From Streptomyces sp. NRRL S-350 (lineage in GTDB: Bacteria; Actinomycetota; Actinomycetes; Streptomycetales; Streptomycetaceae), in contig NZ_JOHO01000004.1 of NCBI RefSeq assembly GCF_000719705.1, positions 186,001-250,000 of the forward strand: a stretch of 64,000 nucleotides of DNA, given 5' to 3'. Numbering within the stretch: position 1 is the stretch's first letter; every line of letters begins with the position of its first letter. Shown one piece after another: positions 26,702 to 35,725 of this stretch. A program made the translations under genes and the position numbers. The notes under the pieces were generated by a model. The model saw nothing but the letters and a program-made list of their open reading frames with translations. It was not told the DNA's origin and ran no database searches.

Positions 26702-27319
26702 TCAGAAGGGCCGCAGCGCAGGCTCCTTGCGCCCGCCGCCGAGCAGCCGCTCCAGCGCACCCTCCATGTCCCCGCGCCACGACAGCGTGGTCCGCGCCTC
26801 CAGCCGCAGCCGCGGGTAGCGCAGGTGCGGCCGGACGGTCTTGAAGCCGACCGCGAGCAGGTGGTCGGCCGGCAGCACGCAGCTGGTCGGCAGCCGTCCG
26901 GCCGAGCCGAAGGCCTCGATCGCCCGCACCCCGCGCCCGATCAGGTCCTTCGCCACGGTCTGCACCAGCACCCGGCCGAGCCCCTGGCGCTGGTAGCCCG
27001 GCAGGACCCGGCTGACCATCAGCTGGACGGCGTCCGGTGAGACCGGGCTGGTCGGGAAGGACTGCGAGCGGGGCACGTACGCGGGCGGCGCGTAGAGCAC
27101 GAACCCGGCCGGCTGGTCGTCCACGTAGACGATCCGGCCGCAGGAGCCCCACTCCAGCAGCACCGTGGAGATCCACCCCTCCTTCTCCAGCTCCGGCTTC
27201 CCGGATTCCACCGCCGCCTTGGCGCTGACCGGGTCCAGCTCCCAGAACACGCAGGAGCGGCAGCCGGTCGGCAGGTCCCCGAGGTTGTCCAGCGTCAGCG
27301 GAGCGATCCGGCGTCCCAT
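26702..27319 (-). CDS. GNAT-family N-acetyltransferase
   Basis: 205 residues. Acetyl-CoA binding motif A is LPGYQRQGLGRVLVQ (near 110-124), and the preceding strand is VQLMVSRVL. The N-terminus TLDNLGDLPTGCRSCVFWELDP has two cysteines. The ATG at 27319 has GGAGGAGGAGGTG before it, a very strong site. It is convergent with trxA and lies just downstream of parB on the same strand. In many streptomycetes a GNAT gene occupies this place. The substrate is unknown. Confidence 0.9.
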   Translation of the reverse strand: MGRRIAPLTLDNLGDLPTGCRSCVFWELDPVSAKAAVESGKPELEKEGWISTVLLEWGSCGRIVYVDDQPAGFVLYAPPAYVPRSQSFPTSPVSPDAVQLMVSRVLPGYQRQGLGRVLVQTVAKDLIGRGVRAIEAFGSAGRLPTSCVLPADHLLAVGFKTVRPHLRYPRLRLEARTTLSWRGDMEGALERLLGGGRKEPALRPF

Positions 27320-27371
27320 GCCCGCACCTCCTCCTCCACGTCACGGTCGAGCATTCCCCCACGAACGCCGA

Positions 27372-27419
27372 TGGGTGCACGTTCCACGTGAAACGGCGTT
27401 CACGTGAAGCATGCACCCA
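27372..27419. promoter_or_regulatory. Near-perfect parS plus a degenerate copy inside an inverted repeat
   Basis: GTTCCACGTGAAAC (27381-27394) differs from the parS consensus at one base. A second CACGTG lies in CGTTCACGTGAAGC (27397-27410). Flanking arms TGGGTGCA (27372-27379) and TGCACCCA (27412-27419) make an 8-bp inverted repeat enclosing both. It lies 27 bp beyond the parB stop, so it may also act as the parAB terminator. Confidence 0.75.
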
Positions 27420-27445
27420 GCGGGTCAGTGCTCTCTCCCCCCGGC

Positions 27446-28534
27446 TCAGCCCTGCGACAGCCGCAGACCGTCCTCGCCGGGGGCCATGCTCTCCAGGATC
27501 CGGTTGAGGTCCTCCACCGAACCGAATTCCAGCACCACCTTGCCCTTGCCCAGCTTCCCGCCGCGCTGCGACACCTCGACCTTGACCCGGGTGTCGAACC
27601 GGTCGGACAGCCGACTGGCCAGGTCGTTGAAGGCCGGGGAGTTCAGCTTGCCCGCCTTCGGCGCCTGGCGCCTGGTCTGGTCGGGCTCCTTGGCCAGCAT
27701 CCTGGCGATCTCCTCGGTGGTCCGCACCGAGAGGCCCTCCGCGACGATCCGCTTGGCCAGTTCCTCCTGCCGCTCGCTGTCCCGCAGCCTGAGCAGCGCA
27801 CGGGCGTGCCCGGCGGTCAGCACCCCGGCGGCGACCCGGCTCTGGACGGACGGCGGGAGCTTCAGCAGTCGCAGCGTGTTGGACACGTGCTCGCGCGAGC
27901 GGGCGATCCGGTCGGCCAGCTCCTCGTGGGTGCAGGAGAAGTCCCGCAGCAGCTGGTCGTAGGCGGCCGCCTCCTCCAGCGGGTTCAGTTCGGCCCGGTG
28001 CAGGTTCTCCAGGAGGGCGTCCACCAGGAGCTTGTCGTCCTCGGTGGCCCGGATGATCGCGGGGATCCGCTCCAGGCCGGCCTTCTCGGAGGCGCGCCAG
28101 CGGCGCTCACCCATGATCAGCTCGAAGCGGCCCGCCCCGACCTGGCGCACCACGACCGGCTGGAGCAGGCCGACCTCCCTGATGGAGCCGACCAGCTCGT
28201 CCAGCTTGTCCTCGTCGAACACCTCACGCGGCTGACGGGGGTTGGCGGTGATCGCGTCCAGCGGCAGCTCGGCGTACCGGGCGCCGGCCACCTCGGCGAG
28301 CTCGGCGTCCAGGCCGGCCTTCTCCCGCAAGGTCCCGGCGCCGGCCCGGGCGGCCGCCGTTCTCCGGCCGGCGGGCAGCACCGGCACCGCGGTCGGCGAG
28401 ACCGTTCCGGTCTTCACCACCGAGGCCGGTGCGGGCGCGGCCGTCGCGGGCTCCGCCGCCGCCCCGCCGACCGCCGGCGGAGCCGACGGGAGCAGTGCCC
28501 CGAGCCCCTTCCCCAAAGCCCTGCGACCACTCAC
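27446..28534 (-). CDS. parB: Chromosome partitioning protein ParB (CTPase, parS-binding)
   Basis: 362 residues. The start [17 protein letters not shown] is typical of chromosomal ParB. After a low-complexity Ala/Pro linker (about 20-95), the N-terminal domain contains [18 protein letters not shown] and [12 protein letters not shown], the CTP-binding motifs. The helix-turn-helix region is [23 protein letters not shown], and a C-terminal dimerisation domain follows. It loads at parS and spreads as a sliding clamp, organising the origin during sporulation. The GTG at 28534 overlaps the parA stop (GTGA), so translation is coupled. Eight parS targets lie in this window. Confidence 0.97.
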   Translation of the reverse strand: MSGRRALGKGLGALLPSAPPAVGGAAAEPATAAPAPASVVKTGTVSPTAVPVLPAGRRTAAARAGAGTLREKAGLDAELAEVAGARYAELPLDAITANPRQPREVFDEDKLDELVGSIREVGLLQPVVVRQVGAGRFELIMGERRWRASEKAGLERIPAIIRATEDDKLLVDALLENLHRAELNPLEEAAAYDQLLRDFSCTHEELADRIARSREHVSNTLRLLKLPPSVQSRVAAGVLTAGHARALLRLRDSERQEELAKRIVAEGLSVRTTEEIARMLAKEPDQTRRQAPKAGKLNSPAFNDLASRLSDRFDTRVKVEVSQRGGKLGKGKVVLEFGSVEDLNRILESMAPGEDGLRLSQG

Positions 28535-29502
28535 TGATGACCCTCCGTCGTGCCGTGCTGTGCCGCCGGGGCGACGTGCCCCTGCTGGCCGTCCCGCTGC
28601 TGGCCCACCGGCGAGCCGTTCCGGCCCACCGCACGCAGCGCGAGCTCGCGGGCGGCCTCCAGGTAGGAGAGCGCCCCCGTCGAACCCGGGTCGTAGGTGA
28701 GCACCGTCTGCCCGTAGCTGGGCGCCTCCGAGATGCGCACCGAGCGCGGGATCGCCGTGCTCAGCACCTCTCGCTGGAAGTGGGTCCGGACCTCTTCGGC
28801 GACCTGGGCGGCCAGCCTGGTCCGGGCGTCGTACATGGTGAGCAGGATGGTCGACACGTGCAGCGCGGGGTTGAGGTGCGCGCGGACCAGCTCGACGTTG
28901 CGCAGCAGCTGGCCGAGGCCCTCCAGCGCGTAGTACTCGCACTGGATCGGGATCAGCACCTCCTGGCCGGCCACCAGGGCGTTGACCGTCAGCAGGCCCA
29001 GCGAGGGCGGACAGTCGATCAGGATGTAGTCGAGCGGCTGCTCGTAGGCCGCGATGGCGCGCTGGAGCCGGCTCTCGCGGGCCACCAGGGAGACCAGCTC
29101 GATCTCGGCGCCGGCCAGGTCGATGGTGGCGGGGACGCAGAACAGTCCCTCGACGTCCCGCACCGGCTGGACCACGTCGGCCAGCGGCTTGCCCTCCACC
29201 AGGACGTCGTAGATGGACGGCACCTCGGCGTGGTGGTCGATGCCCAGGGCGGTGGAGGCGTTGCCCTGCGGGTCGAGGTCGACGACCAGGACGCGCAGTC
29301 CGTGCATGGCCAGCGAGGCGGCCATGTTCACGGTGGTGGTGGTCTTGCCCACCCCGCCCTTCTGGTTGGCGACCACGATCACCCGGGTCGCGGCGGGCCG
29401 TGGAAGCCCCTGGCCCGCTCGTCCGATCGCCTGGACCGCAGCCTGGGCAGCCCGTGCGATGGGCGTGTCATCGATCTGGTCGATGGTCTCCGAGTCCTGC
29501 AT
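28531..29502 (-). CDS. parA: Chromosome partitioning ATPase ParA
   Basis: About 323 residues from ATG 29502. The deviant Walker A is [31 protein letters not shown] and [15 protein letters not shown] complete the ParA/MinD ATPase core. It moves ParB-parS complexes in sporogenic hyphae. The frame stays open to about 29661. An alternative ATG at 29628 would add 42 residues that include VSRET and VFHVK, encoded by two parS sites. Some streptomycete annotations include such an extension, so the true start is uncertain. It overlaps parB by 4 bp and is 268 bp downstream of rsmG on the same strand. Confidence 0.95.
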   Translation of the reverse strand: MQDSETIDQIDDTPIARAAQAAVQAIGRAGQGLPRPAATRVIVVANQKGGVGKTTTTVNMAASLAMHGLRVLVVDLDPQGNASTALGIDHHAEVPSIYDVLVEGKPLADVVQPVRDVEGLFCVPATIDLAGAEIELVSLVARESRLQRAIAAYEQPLDYILIDCPPSLGLLTVNALVAGQEVLIPIQCEYYALEGLGQLLRNVELVRAHLNPALHVSTILLTMYDARTRLAAQVAEEVRTHFQREVLSTAIPRSVRISEAPSYGQTVLTYDPGSTGALSYLEAARELALRAVGRNGSPVGQQRDGQQGHVAPAAQHGTTEGHQ

Positions 29503-29512
29503 GGGGGTCAGT

Positions 29513-29526
29513 GTTTCACGTGAAAC
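29513..29526. promoter_or_regulatory. parS site at the parA 5' end
   Basis: Perfect GTTTCACGTGAAAC, 11 bp upstream of the parA ATG at 29502, or inside the gene if the longer start is used. Confidence 0.9.
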
Positions 29527-29609
29527 CGGAGCGGCAACAGTCGCCGCCCGGAAGAGGCCGAGCCCGCGGCGGAGCCGCGAATCGAGACTGTCCGAGAGCA
29601 GGGAGCGAC

Positions 29610-29623
29610 GTTTCACGTGAAAC
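29610..29623. promoter_or_regulatory. Second parS site upstream of parA
   Basis: Perfect GTTTCACGTGAAAC, 97 bp from the previous site (start to start) and adjacent to an alternative parA start at 29628. Confidence 0.9.
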
Positions 29624-29769
29624 ACCATGCCCGCTATGCCGGAAATCTGACGTTGCGACACTCCGATGTCCCGAGGCCGGCCCAGCGGTCACCGCAACGC
29701 CGACGGGCGGCCGGTACCTCCGTCCAGGAGGTCCGTCCGCCCGTCTGCGTGGTGTGCGAGCCGCCCGGC

Positions 29770-30594
29770 TCAGCGGCTGCGGCGCCGCCCGCCCCGGCTG
29801 CGCTCACCCGTCCGGGCGGCCGCCGACGCGGTGCGGCCGGCCCGGGCCGCCTTGGCCCGCCGGGTCGCGGCCTTCACGCCACCGGGGCTCTCCCCCGCCT
29901 TGACCTGGACCACCCGGGTGGAGGTCTCCAGGGTGCCCTCGCCGACCGAGATCACGTTCCACTCGACCGCGCCCAGCTTGGTCAGCCCGGCGCGCGAGTC
30001 GGCCAGCTCCTGCTCGGCGCTGTCCCCCTTGAGCGCCAGCATCTGACCGTGCGGCCGCAGCAGCGGCATGCCCCACCCGGCGAGCCGGTCCAGCGGCGCC
30101 ACCGCCCGGGCGGTCACCACGTCCACCGCGAGCTTGCCGACCATCTCCTCCGCCCGGCCGCGGAGCACCGTCACGTTCTCCAGCCCCAGCTCCCGGACGA
30201 CCTCCTCCAGGAAGGTGGTGCGGCGCAGCAGCGGCTCCAGCAGCGTGACCGAGACGTCCGGGCGGGCCAGTGCCACCGGGATGCCGGGCAGCCCGGCGCC
30301 GGAGCCGACGTCGCACAGGGTGGTGCCGGCCGGCAGCAGCTCGGCCAGCACCGCGCAGTTGAGCACGTGCCGGTCCCAGAGCCGGGGCACCTCACGCGGC
30401 CCGATCAGACCGCGTTGGACGCCCGCGGTGGCCAGCAGCTCGGTGTACCGGACGGCGGCGTCGTAGCGATCGCCGAAGACCTCCCGGGCGACGGCCGGCG
30501 CCTCGGTCAGCTCGGCTGCCTCGGCGGCCCGCCCCCCGGCGGCCGGATCCACGTCCGCCCCCGGCCGGCCTCCAGCGGCGTTCTCCGTGTCCAT
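29770..30594 (-). CDS. rsmG: 16S rRNA (guanine-N7)-methyltransferase RsmG (GidB)
   Basis: 274 residues from ATG 30594, with GGAGAGGTCGAG just upstream; a TTG at 30633 is the alternative. The SAM-binding motif is [20 protein letters not shown], preceded by [17 protein letters not shown]. Later come [15 protein letters not shown] and the MLALKG strand, all RsmG signatures. It methylates the G equivalent to E. coli 527 in 16S rRNA; loss causes low-level streptomycin resistance. A basic Ser/Arg-rich C-terminal tail of about 30 residues is extra. Its place between khpB and parA is the standard order. Confidence 0.96.
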   Translation of the reverse strand: MDTENAAGGRPGADVDPAAGGRAAEAAELTEAPAVAREVFGDRYDAAVRYTELLATAGVQRGLIGPREVPRLWDRHVLNCAVLAELLPAGTTLCDVGSGAGLPGIPVALARPDVSVTLLEPLLRRTTFLEEVVRELGLENVTVLRGRAEEMVGKLAVDVVTARAVAPLDRLAGWGMPLLRPHGQMLALKGDSAEQELADSRAGLTKLGAVEWNVISVGEGTLETSTRVVQVKAGESPGGVKAATRRAKAARAGRTASAAARTGERSRGGRRRSR

Positions 30595-30639
30595 CTCGAC
30601 CTCTCCGATCCCCGGATCCACCGACCCGCTCAACGCACT

Positions 30640-30653
30640 GTTTCACGTGAAAC
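30640..30653. promoter_or_regulatory. parS site upstream of rsmG
   Basis: Perfect GTTTCACGTGAAAC, 46 bp before the rsmG ATG. It is the rightmost parS seen here, about 5 kb from oriC. Confidence 0.9.
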
Positions 30654-30689
30654 GTCTCCCGCCGGGCCGCTCCCCGCGGAGAGGGACGA

Positions 30690-30720
30690 CGACCCCGCCC
30701 GCACGAGGCGGACGGGGTCG
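30690..30720 (-). terminator. Hairpin after khpB
   Basis: CGACCCCGCCCGC and GCGGACGGGGTCG form a 13-bp stem with one mismatch, 54 bp beyond the khpB stop in the leftward direction. It may end or attenuate the rpmH-khpB transcript before rsmG. Confidence 0.6.
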
Positions 30721-30773
30721 CGTCCGGTGAAGCTCTCCGGCCGCAGCAGCAGCCGGTCATCGACCTGTCGGCC

Positions 30774-31304
30774 TCAGGCCGGCAGCACGACCACGCACCG
30801 CTGGGGCTCCTCGCCCTCGGACTCGCTGCGCAGACCGGCGGCCGCGACCGCGTCGTGGACGACCTTGCGCTCGAAGGGCGTCATCGGCTGCAGCTTGACC
30901 TGCTCGCCGGTGCTCTTCGCCTGCTCGGCGGCCTTGGCACCGAGCAGGGCCAGCTCGGTGCGCTTGCGGGCCCGGAAGCCCGCGATGTCCAGCATGAGGC
31001 GGCTGCGCTCGCCGGTCTCCCGGTGGACAGCCAACCGGGTCAGCTCCTGCAGCGCCTCCAGCACCTCGCCGTCCTGGCCGACCAGGCGGTGCAGCGCACG
31101 GTCGTTGCCGTCACCGACGATGGAGACCAGGGCGCGGTCGCCCTCGACGTCCATGTCGATGTCACCGTCGAGGTCCGCGATGTCCAGCAGACCCTCCAGG
31201 TAGTCCGCCGCGATGTCGCCCTCCTGCTCCAGGCGGGCGACGAGGCTCTCGTCGGTGCTGGCGGCGGCCTCGGCCTCGACAGCGGAGGTGGTGCCTTCCG
31301 TCAC
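30774..31304 (-). CDS. khpB: RNA-binding protein KhpB (Jag), KH and R3H domains
   Basis: 176 residues. An acidic N-terminus (about 1-40) is followed by a KH domain (ALHRLVGQDGEVLEALQELTRLAV) and the R3H domain (PMTPFERKVVHDAVAAAG, with the R-xxx-H core). The N-terminal Jag domain found in Firmicutes is missing, as usual in actinobacteria. It binds RNA and is linked to cell-envelope regulation in other bacteria. The GTG at 31304 has AAGGAG 7 bases before it. It follows yidC on the same strand after 82 bp. Confidence 0.93.
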   Translation of the reverse strand: MTEGTTSAVEAEAAASTDESLVARLEQEGDIAADYLEGLLDIADLDGDIDMDVEGDRALVSIVGDGNDRALHRLVGQDGEVLEALQELTRLAVHRETGERSRLMLDIAGFRARKRTELALLGAKAAEQAKSTGEQVKLQPMTPFERKVVHDAVAAAGLRSESEGEEPQRCVVVLPA

Positions 31305-31386
31305 TGATGGACTCCTTCGGAGTTGGGCCCGTCTGGCGGGCCGGGAACGAGGCTCTTCGCGGCGGTGACGACCGGCTCGGGGCCGG

Positions 31387-32553
31387 TCAGGACTTCTTCT
31401 TGGGCCGTTGGCCGCCGCCGCGCTTCGGCTGCTGCCGGGTGCCCTGCCTGGTGCCGGCGGGCTTGGCCGCGGTCTGCTTGGCGGCCGCCGGCTTGGCTGC
31501 GGGCTTGGCCTCCGGCTCGACCGGGGCCGCGTCGACGGGCTCGTCGGCGTCGGTGTCCTTGCCCGGCTCTGCCGTCGCCCCCACACCGCCGTGCTGGCGC
31601 TGCGCCTTGGTCTGCCGGCGGGGCTGCTGGCGGCGCGCCTGCACCGACTCCTCCACGACGGCGGACGCGGCGGAGGCAGCGTTCAGGGCCTCCTTGGACG
31701 GGGGCAACATGCCCCAGAGCGCACCCTTGATCTCCGTACCGTCCGGGCGCAGCCGGCCGGCCTTCTTCAGCCGGGCCTGGCGCTCCTGGAAGGCCTTGCT
31801 GCCCGGGGTCGGGTTGTTGCGGATGACGATCAGCTGCTGGCCCATCGACCAGACGTTGGTGGTCAGCCAGTAGACCAGGACGCCGACCGGGAAGTTGATG
31901 CCCATCACGGCGAACATCACCGGGAAGACGTACATCAGCATCTTCTGCTGCTGCATGAACGGCGTCTTCACCGTGAGGTCGACGTTCTTGGTCATCAGCT
32001 GGCGCTGGGTGACGAACTGCGACAGCGACATCATGATGATCATCACCGCGGTGACGATCTTGACGCTGGTCTCGGGGCTGCCGAGGAAGGTCGCGGAGAG
32101 CGGGGCGCCGAAGATGTGGGCCTTGCCGGCGCTCACGAGCAGGTCGCCGTGGATGACGCCGATGTCCTGGCCCTTGGCGACCTTGGCGAGCACGCCGTAG
32201 AGGGCGGTGAAGAACGGCGCCTGCACGATGATGGGGAGGCAGCTGGAGAACGGGTTGGTACCCGCCTCCTTGTACAGCTTCATCATCTCTTCGGACTGGC
32301 GCTGCCGGTCGTTCTTGTAGCGCTCCTGGATGGCCTTCATCTTCGGCTGGATCGCCTGCATGGCCCGGGTCGCCTTGATCTGCTTCACGAAGAGCGGGAT
32401 CAGGCAGATCCGGATGACGACCACCATCGAGGCGATGGAAAGACCCCAGGCCCAGCCACCGTCCGGGTCGAAGACGTGGCTGTACAGCGAGTGGAACTGG
32501 ACGATGATCCAGGACACCGCTGTGTACAGGGGATTCAGGAAGGAGAAGGTCAC
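31387..32553 (-). CDS. yidC: Membrane protein insertase YidC
   Basis: 388 residues. Membrane helices include [31 protein letters not shown] with the functionally important Arg, the [23 protein letters not shown] segment, and later [16 protein letters not shown] and [19 protein letters not shown]. The extended basic/Ala-rich C-terminal tail ends [11 protein letters not shown], suited to ribosome contact. It inserts membrane proteins with or without Sec. The GTG overlaps the yidD stop (GTGA), so translation is coupled. Confidence 0.97.
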   Translation of the reverse strand: MTFSFLNPLYTAVSWIIVQFHSLYSHVFDPDGGWAWGLSIASMVVVIRICLIPLFVKQIKATRAMQAIQPKMKAIQERYKNDRQRQSEEMMKLYKEAGTNPFSSCLPIIVQAPFFTALYGVLAKVAKGQDIGVIHGDLLVSAGKAHIFGAPLSATFLGSPETSVKIVTAVMIIMMSLSQFVTQRQLMTKNVDLTVKTPFMQQQKMLMYVFPVMFAVMGINFPVGVLVYWLTTNVWSMGQQLIVIRNNPTPGSKAFQERQARLKKAGRLRPDGTEIKGALWGMLPPSKEALNAASAASAVVEESVQARRQQPRRQTKAQRQHGGVGATAEPGKDTDADEPVDAAPVEPEAKPAAKPAAAKQTAAKPAGTRQGTRQQPKRGGGQRPKKKS

Positions 32554-32921
32554 CGGTCAGGCTCCTTGGACAGGTGGATTGGCCGCACGGGGCCAATGGT
32601 CGCCGGGCCCTCTGGGTCCGGACCGGCGGGGGTGGCGGTCACCGGCTCTCCGGCGGCGGACCGGCTCTGCAGCCAGTCTCGCAACCGCCGGTGCCACACC
32701 GGATGCTTACGCGGCGGGACATAATCGACCCCGCCGGGCGTCCACGGATTGCAACGCAGGATGCGCCACGCGGTCAGCCCGCCGCCCTTGACCGCCCCGT
32801 GCACCTTCACGGCCTCGTAGCCGTAGCGGGAGCAGGAGGGGTAGTAACGGCACACCGGACCGAGCAGTGGGCTGATGGTCCACTGGTAGACCCTGATCAG
32901 ACCCATCAGCAGGTACTTCAT
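32550..32921 (-). CDS. yidD: Membrane protein insertion efficiency factor YidD
   Basis: 123 residues. The conserved core is [30 protein letters not shown] then [14 protein letters not shown]; three of its Cys residues are typical of the family. A variable tail of about 45 residues follows. It helps YidC-dependent insertion at the membrane. Both ends overlap neighbours by 4 bp (rnpA ATGA, yidC GTGA). Confidence 0.95.
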   Translation of the reverse strand: MKYLLMGLIRVYQWTISPLLGPVCRYYPSCSRYGYEAVKVHGAVKGGGLTAWRILRCNPWTPGGVDYVPPRKHPVWHRRLRDWLQSRSAAGEPVTATPAGPDPEGPATIGPVRPIHLSKEPDR

Positions 32922-33346
32922 CGCCCTGCTCCCGTCGGCGCCGTGGCGGCGGGCTCGGCCTTCAGCAACCGCTTCAGCGCCGCGTCCAGGTCCCGTTCGA
33001 GGTCCTGGTACGAGGCGGACGCGGCCTGGGGCAGCGCACGCACCACTATCAGGCTACCGGCGGGCAGCCTGGACAGGCGATCACGGATGAGATGCCGCAA
33101 CCTGCGCTTCACCAGGTTGCGGACGACCGCCGGGCCGACGGCCTTGCTCACGACGAAACCCGCACGCGCCGAAGGAGTCCCCTCGGCGACGTGCGGGCGG
33201 GAGTCGCTGGTCCGGTCGGTCTGCCCCTGGAGGTCACCGTCTCTGCTGAGATGGACGACCAGCAGGGGCCGGCCGGCCCGGCGACCGCGTTTCACCGCGG
33301 TCGCGAAGTCCTGGCGCCGCCGCAGCCGACTCTCGGAGGGCAGCAC
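32918..33346 (-). CDS. rnpA: Ribonuclease P protein component
   Basis: 142 residues. The start [27 protein letters not shown] and the RNR motif region [16 protein letters not shown] are diagnostic. It supports the RNase P RNA in 5' processing of tRNAs. Between the first strands there is an insertion ([20 protein letters not shown]) that makes it longer than the usual ~120 residues. The GTG at 33346 is 18 bp after the rpmH stop; the stop overlaps yidD. Confidence 0.96.
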   Translation of the reverse strand: MLPSESRLRRRQDFATAVKRGRRAGRPLLVVHLSRDGDLQGQTDRTSDSRPHVAEGTPSARAGFVVSKAVGPAVVRNLVKRRLRHLIRDRLSRLPAGSLIVVRALPQAASASYQDLERDLDAALKRLLKAEPAATAPTGAGR

Positions 33347-33364
33347 AACAGACTCTGGCGCGGA

Positions 33365-33502
33365 TCAGGCGGAAAGGCTGGCGCGGCCCTTGCCACGGCG
33401 GGCAGCCAGGATGGCGCGGCCGGCGCGGGTACGCATCCGCAGCCGGAAGCCGTGGGTCTTCGCGCGGCGACGGTTGTTCGGCTGGAAGGTGCGCTTGCTC
33501 AC
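33365..33502 (-). CDS. rpmH: 50S ribosomal protein L34
   Basis: 45 residues, [20 protein letters not shown] to GRASLSA, the complete and nearly invariant L34. The GTG at 33502 follows CAGGAGCCCCCGA. It is the first gene of the leftward rpmH-rnpA-yidD-yidC-khpB cluster and divergent from dnaA across 354 bp. Confidence 0.98.
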   Translation of the reverse strand: MSKRTFQPNNRRRAKTHGFRLRMRTRAGRAILAARRGKGRASLSA

Positions 33503-33773
33503 TCGGGGGCTCCTGAGGTGAATCGTAGGATGACGGGGGGTCGCTTGGCCGTCACCGTGCGTCCGCGTGATCTCCCCTGATTCGGAAATCCGGCCCATCG
33601 CCCCAGTTCGGCTGGGGTCTGAGGCAATCCACGGCGCCCGTGCTGCGCGCCTTATGGAGCGGGTGGACCCGCGGACATGCGGCAGCGGCCATCGACAACT
33701 CGACCTGGTTACGGTACGCGGGACGGGGTGCGAGGGTCAAACCAGCCGTCCTGGACCCGCTTTACCCACAGCC

Positions 33774-33815
33774 TGTGGACAACGACTTGATCCCGTCCTG
33801 TTCGCTGACTACCGT
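33774..33815 (+). promoter_or_regulatory. Candidate dnaA promoter with DnaA box
   Basis: A perfect DnaA box TGTGGACAA (33774-33782) lies just upstream of a plausible -35 TTGATC (33787-33792). A 17-bp spacer leads to a -10-like TACCGT (33810-33815), and the dnaA GTG is 41 bp further. The box next to the -35 suggests DnaA autoregulation, which is known in streptomycetes. The rest of 33503-33856 shows no gene. Confidence 0.6.
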
Positions 33816-33856
33816 TGCAGAACTTGTCTGGGTTTGTTCTTGGAAAGCGTGCACCA

Positions 33857-35668
33857 GTGGCTGATGTCAACAGCGACCTCGTCCCGGTCTGGGCCAGGGT
33901 CGTCGAGCGGCTGGTCAACGACCCCGATGTCGGGGAGATGGACAAACAGTGGGTGCAGCGCACCCAGCCGATGTGGATGATGCACGACACCGCCCTGCTG
34001 GCGACCCCGAACGAGCGGGCCAAGCAGGTGCTGGAGGGTCGGCTGCTGCCGCAGCTCACCGAGGCCCTCAGCCGCGAGCTCAGCCGCCCGGTCCGGATCG
34101 CCGTGATGGTGGACGCCAACGCCGTCCCCACCACCCCCGCACCCTCCCCCCAGGGCCCCGTCGAGCCGTACCCCGGCCCGGTCGACGACGGCGGCGGCTA
34201 CGGCGGCCAGGACTACCAGCAGCCGTACGAGCGGAACGAGCCGTACGAGCAGGACTACGAGCGCTCCCGCTACGACACCGGCGGCTACGACCAGCGGCAG
34301 GCGCCCTACGGCGGCCCGTCGGCCGGCCCGCAGGGCTGGCCCGGCTACCAGGAGCAGCCGCCCGGGTACCACGACCCCGAGGAGTCCCGTCCGGCGCCGC
34401 GGCCCGTACCGGGCCCGCCCTCGACCACCCAGGGCGACCTCTTCGGCGGCGCCTACGGCCCCGGCCCGAACGAGCAGCCCCGCGTCGGAGCCGGCCGCCG
34501 GGCCGCCGGCTCCCGCCCCTCCGGCGGGCGTCCGACCGAGAAGTCCGCCCCCGAGCGGGGCGACCGGCCCGCCGTCCCGGGGGTGCCCGCCCCGCCCGGC
34601 GCTCCCCCGGCTGGCGGGTCGCGCAAGGACGAGCCCGCCGCCCGGCTGAACCCCAAGTACCTGTTCGACACCTTCGTCATCGGCGCCAGCAACCGCTTCG
34701 CGCACGCCGCGGCGGTCGCGGTGGCCGAGGCTCCGGCCAAGGCGTACAACCCGCTCTTCATCTACGGCGAGTCCGGTCTGGGCAAGACCCACCTGCTGCA
34801 CGCCATCGGGCACTACTCGCGCAGCCTCTTCCCGGGCACCCGGGTGCGCTACGTGTCCTCGGAGGAGTTCACCAACGAGTTCATCAACTCGATCCGGGAC
34901 GGCAAGGCGGACACCTTCCGCCGCCGCTACCGGGACATGGACATCCTGCTCGTGGACGACGTGCAGTTCCTCGCGAGCAAGGAGTCCACGCAGGAGGAGT
35001 TCTTCCACACCTTCAACACCCTGCACAACGCGAACAAGCAGATCGTCCTCTCGTCCGACCGGCCGCCCAAGCTGCTGACCACGCTGGAGGACCGGCTGCG
35101 CAACCGCTTCGAGTGGGGCCTGATCACCGACGTCACCCCGCCGGAGCTGGAGACCCGGATCGCGATCCTGCGCAAGAAGGCGATCCAGGAGCAACTCAAC
35201 GCCCCCGCCGACGTGTTGGAGTTCATCGCGTCCCGGATCACCCGCAACATCCGGGAGTTGGAGGGCGCGCTGATCCGGGTCACCGCCTTCGCCAACCTCA
35301 ACCGGGCACCGGTGGACCTGGAGTTGGCCGGGATCGTCCTCAAGGACCTGATCCCGGGCGGCGACGAGGACGCCGGCCCGGAGATCACCGCGCAGGTCAT
35401 CATGCAGCAGACCGCCGCGTACTTCGGCCTGGGTGTGGACGACCTCTGCGGGTCCTCGCGCAGTCGCGTCCTGGTGACGGCCCGCCAGATCGCGATGTAC
35501 CTGTGCCGGGAGCTCACCGACCTCTCGCTGCCGAAGATCGGCGCGCAGTTCGGCGGCCGCGACCACACCACGGTGATGCACGCGGACCGCAAGATCCGCT
35601 CGCTGATGGCCGAGCGGCGCTCGATCTACAACCAGGTCACCGAACTCACCAACCGCATCAAGAGCTAG
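33857..35668 (+). CDS. dnaA: Chromosomal replication initiator DnaA
   Basis: 603 residues from GTG 33857 ([15 protein letters not shown]). Domain I is about 1-85. Domain II is an unusually long Pro/Gly/Tyr/Asp-rich linker (about 90-260). The AAA+ domain III has Walker [10 protein letters not shown] near 304 and Walker [12 protein letters not shown] near 364. Domain IV has the DnaA-box signature [14 protein letters not shown] near 569. It binds TTGTCCACA boxes and opens oriC. The length exceeds E. coli DnaA (467) because of the linker, a streptomycete trait. The frame is open upstream to 33815, but the GTG matches known family starts. Confidence 0.98.
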   Translation: MADVNSDLVPVWARVVERLVNDPDVGEMDKQWVQRTQPMWMMHDTALLATPNERAKQVLEGRLLPQLTEALSRELSRPVRIAVMVDANAVPTTPAPSPQGPVEPYPGPVDDGGGYGGQDYQQPYERNEPYEQDYERSRYDTGGYDQRQAPYGGPSAGPQGWPGYQEQPPGYHDPEESRPAPRPVPGPPSTTQGDLFGGAYGPGPNEQPRVGAGRRAAGSRPSGGRPTEKSAPERGDRPAVPGVPAPPGAPPAGGSRKDEPAARLNPKYLFDTFVIGASNRFAHAAAVAVAEAPAKAYNPLFIYGESGLGKTHLLHAIGHYSRSLFPGTRVRYVSSEEFTNEFINSIRDGKADTFRRRYRDMDILLVDDVQFLASKESTQEEFFHTFNTLHNANKQIVLSSDRPPKLLTTLEDRLRNRFEWGLITDVTPPELETRIAILRKKAIQEQLNAPADVLEFIASRITRNIRELEGALIRVTAFANLNRAPVDLELAGIVLKDLIPGGDEDAGPEITAQVIMQQTAAYFGLGVDDLCGSSRSRVLVTARQIAMYLCRELTDLSLPKIGAQFGGRDHTTVMHADRKIRSLMAERRSIYNQVTELTNRIKS

Positions 35669-35691
35669 GCACCGCCGCGCGTGCGGCCCGG

Positions 35692-35722
35692 AGGGCGTCA
35701 GGAGCGATCCTGACGCCCTTTC
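35692..35722 (+). terminator. Terminator of dnaA
   Basis: Perfect 12-bp stem AGGGCGTCAGGA / TCCTGACGCCCT with loop GCGA, followed by TT, 23 bp after the dnaA stop. Confidence 0.9.
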
Positions 35723-35725
35723 GGC

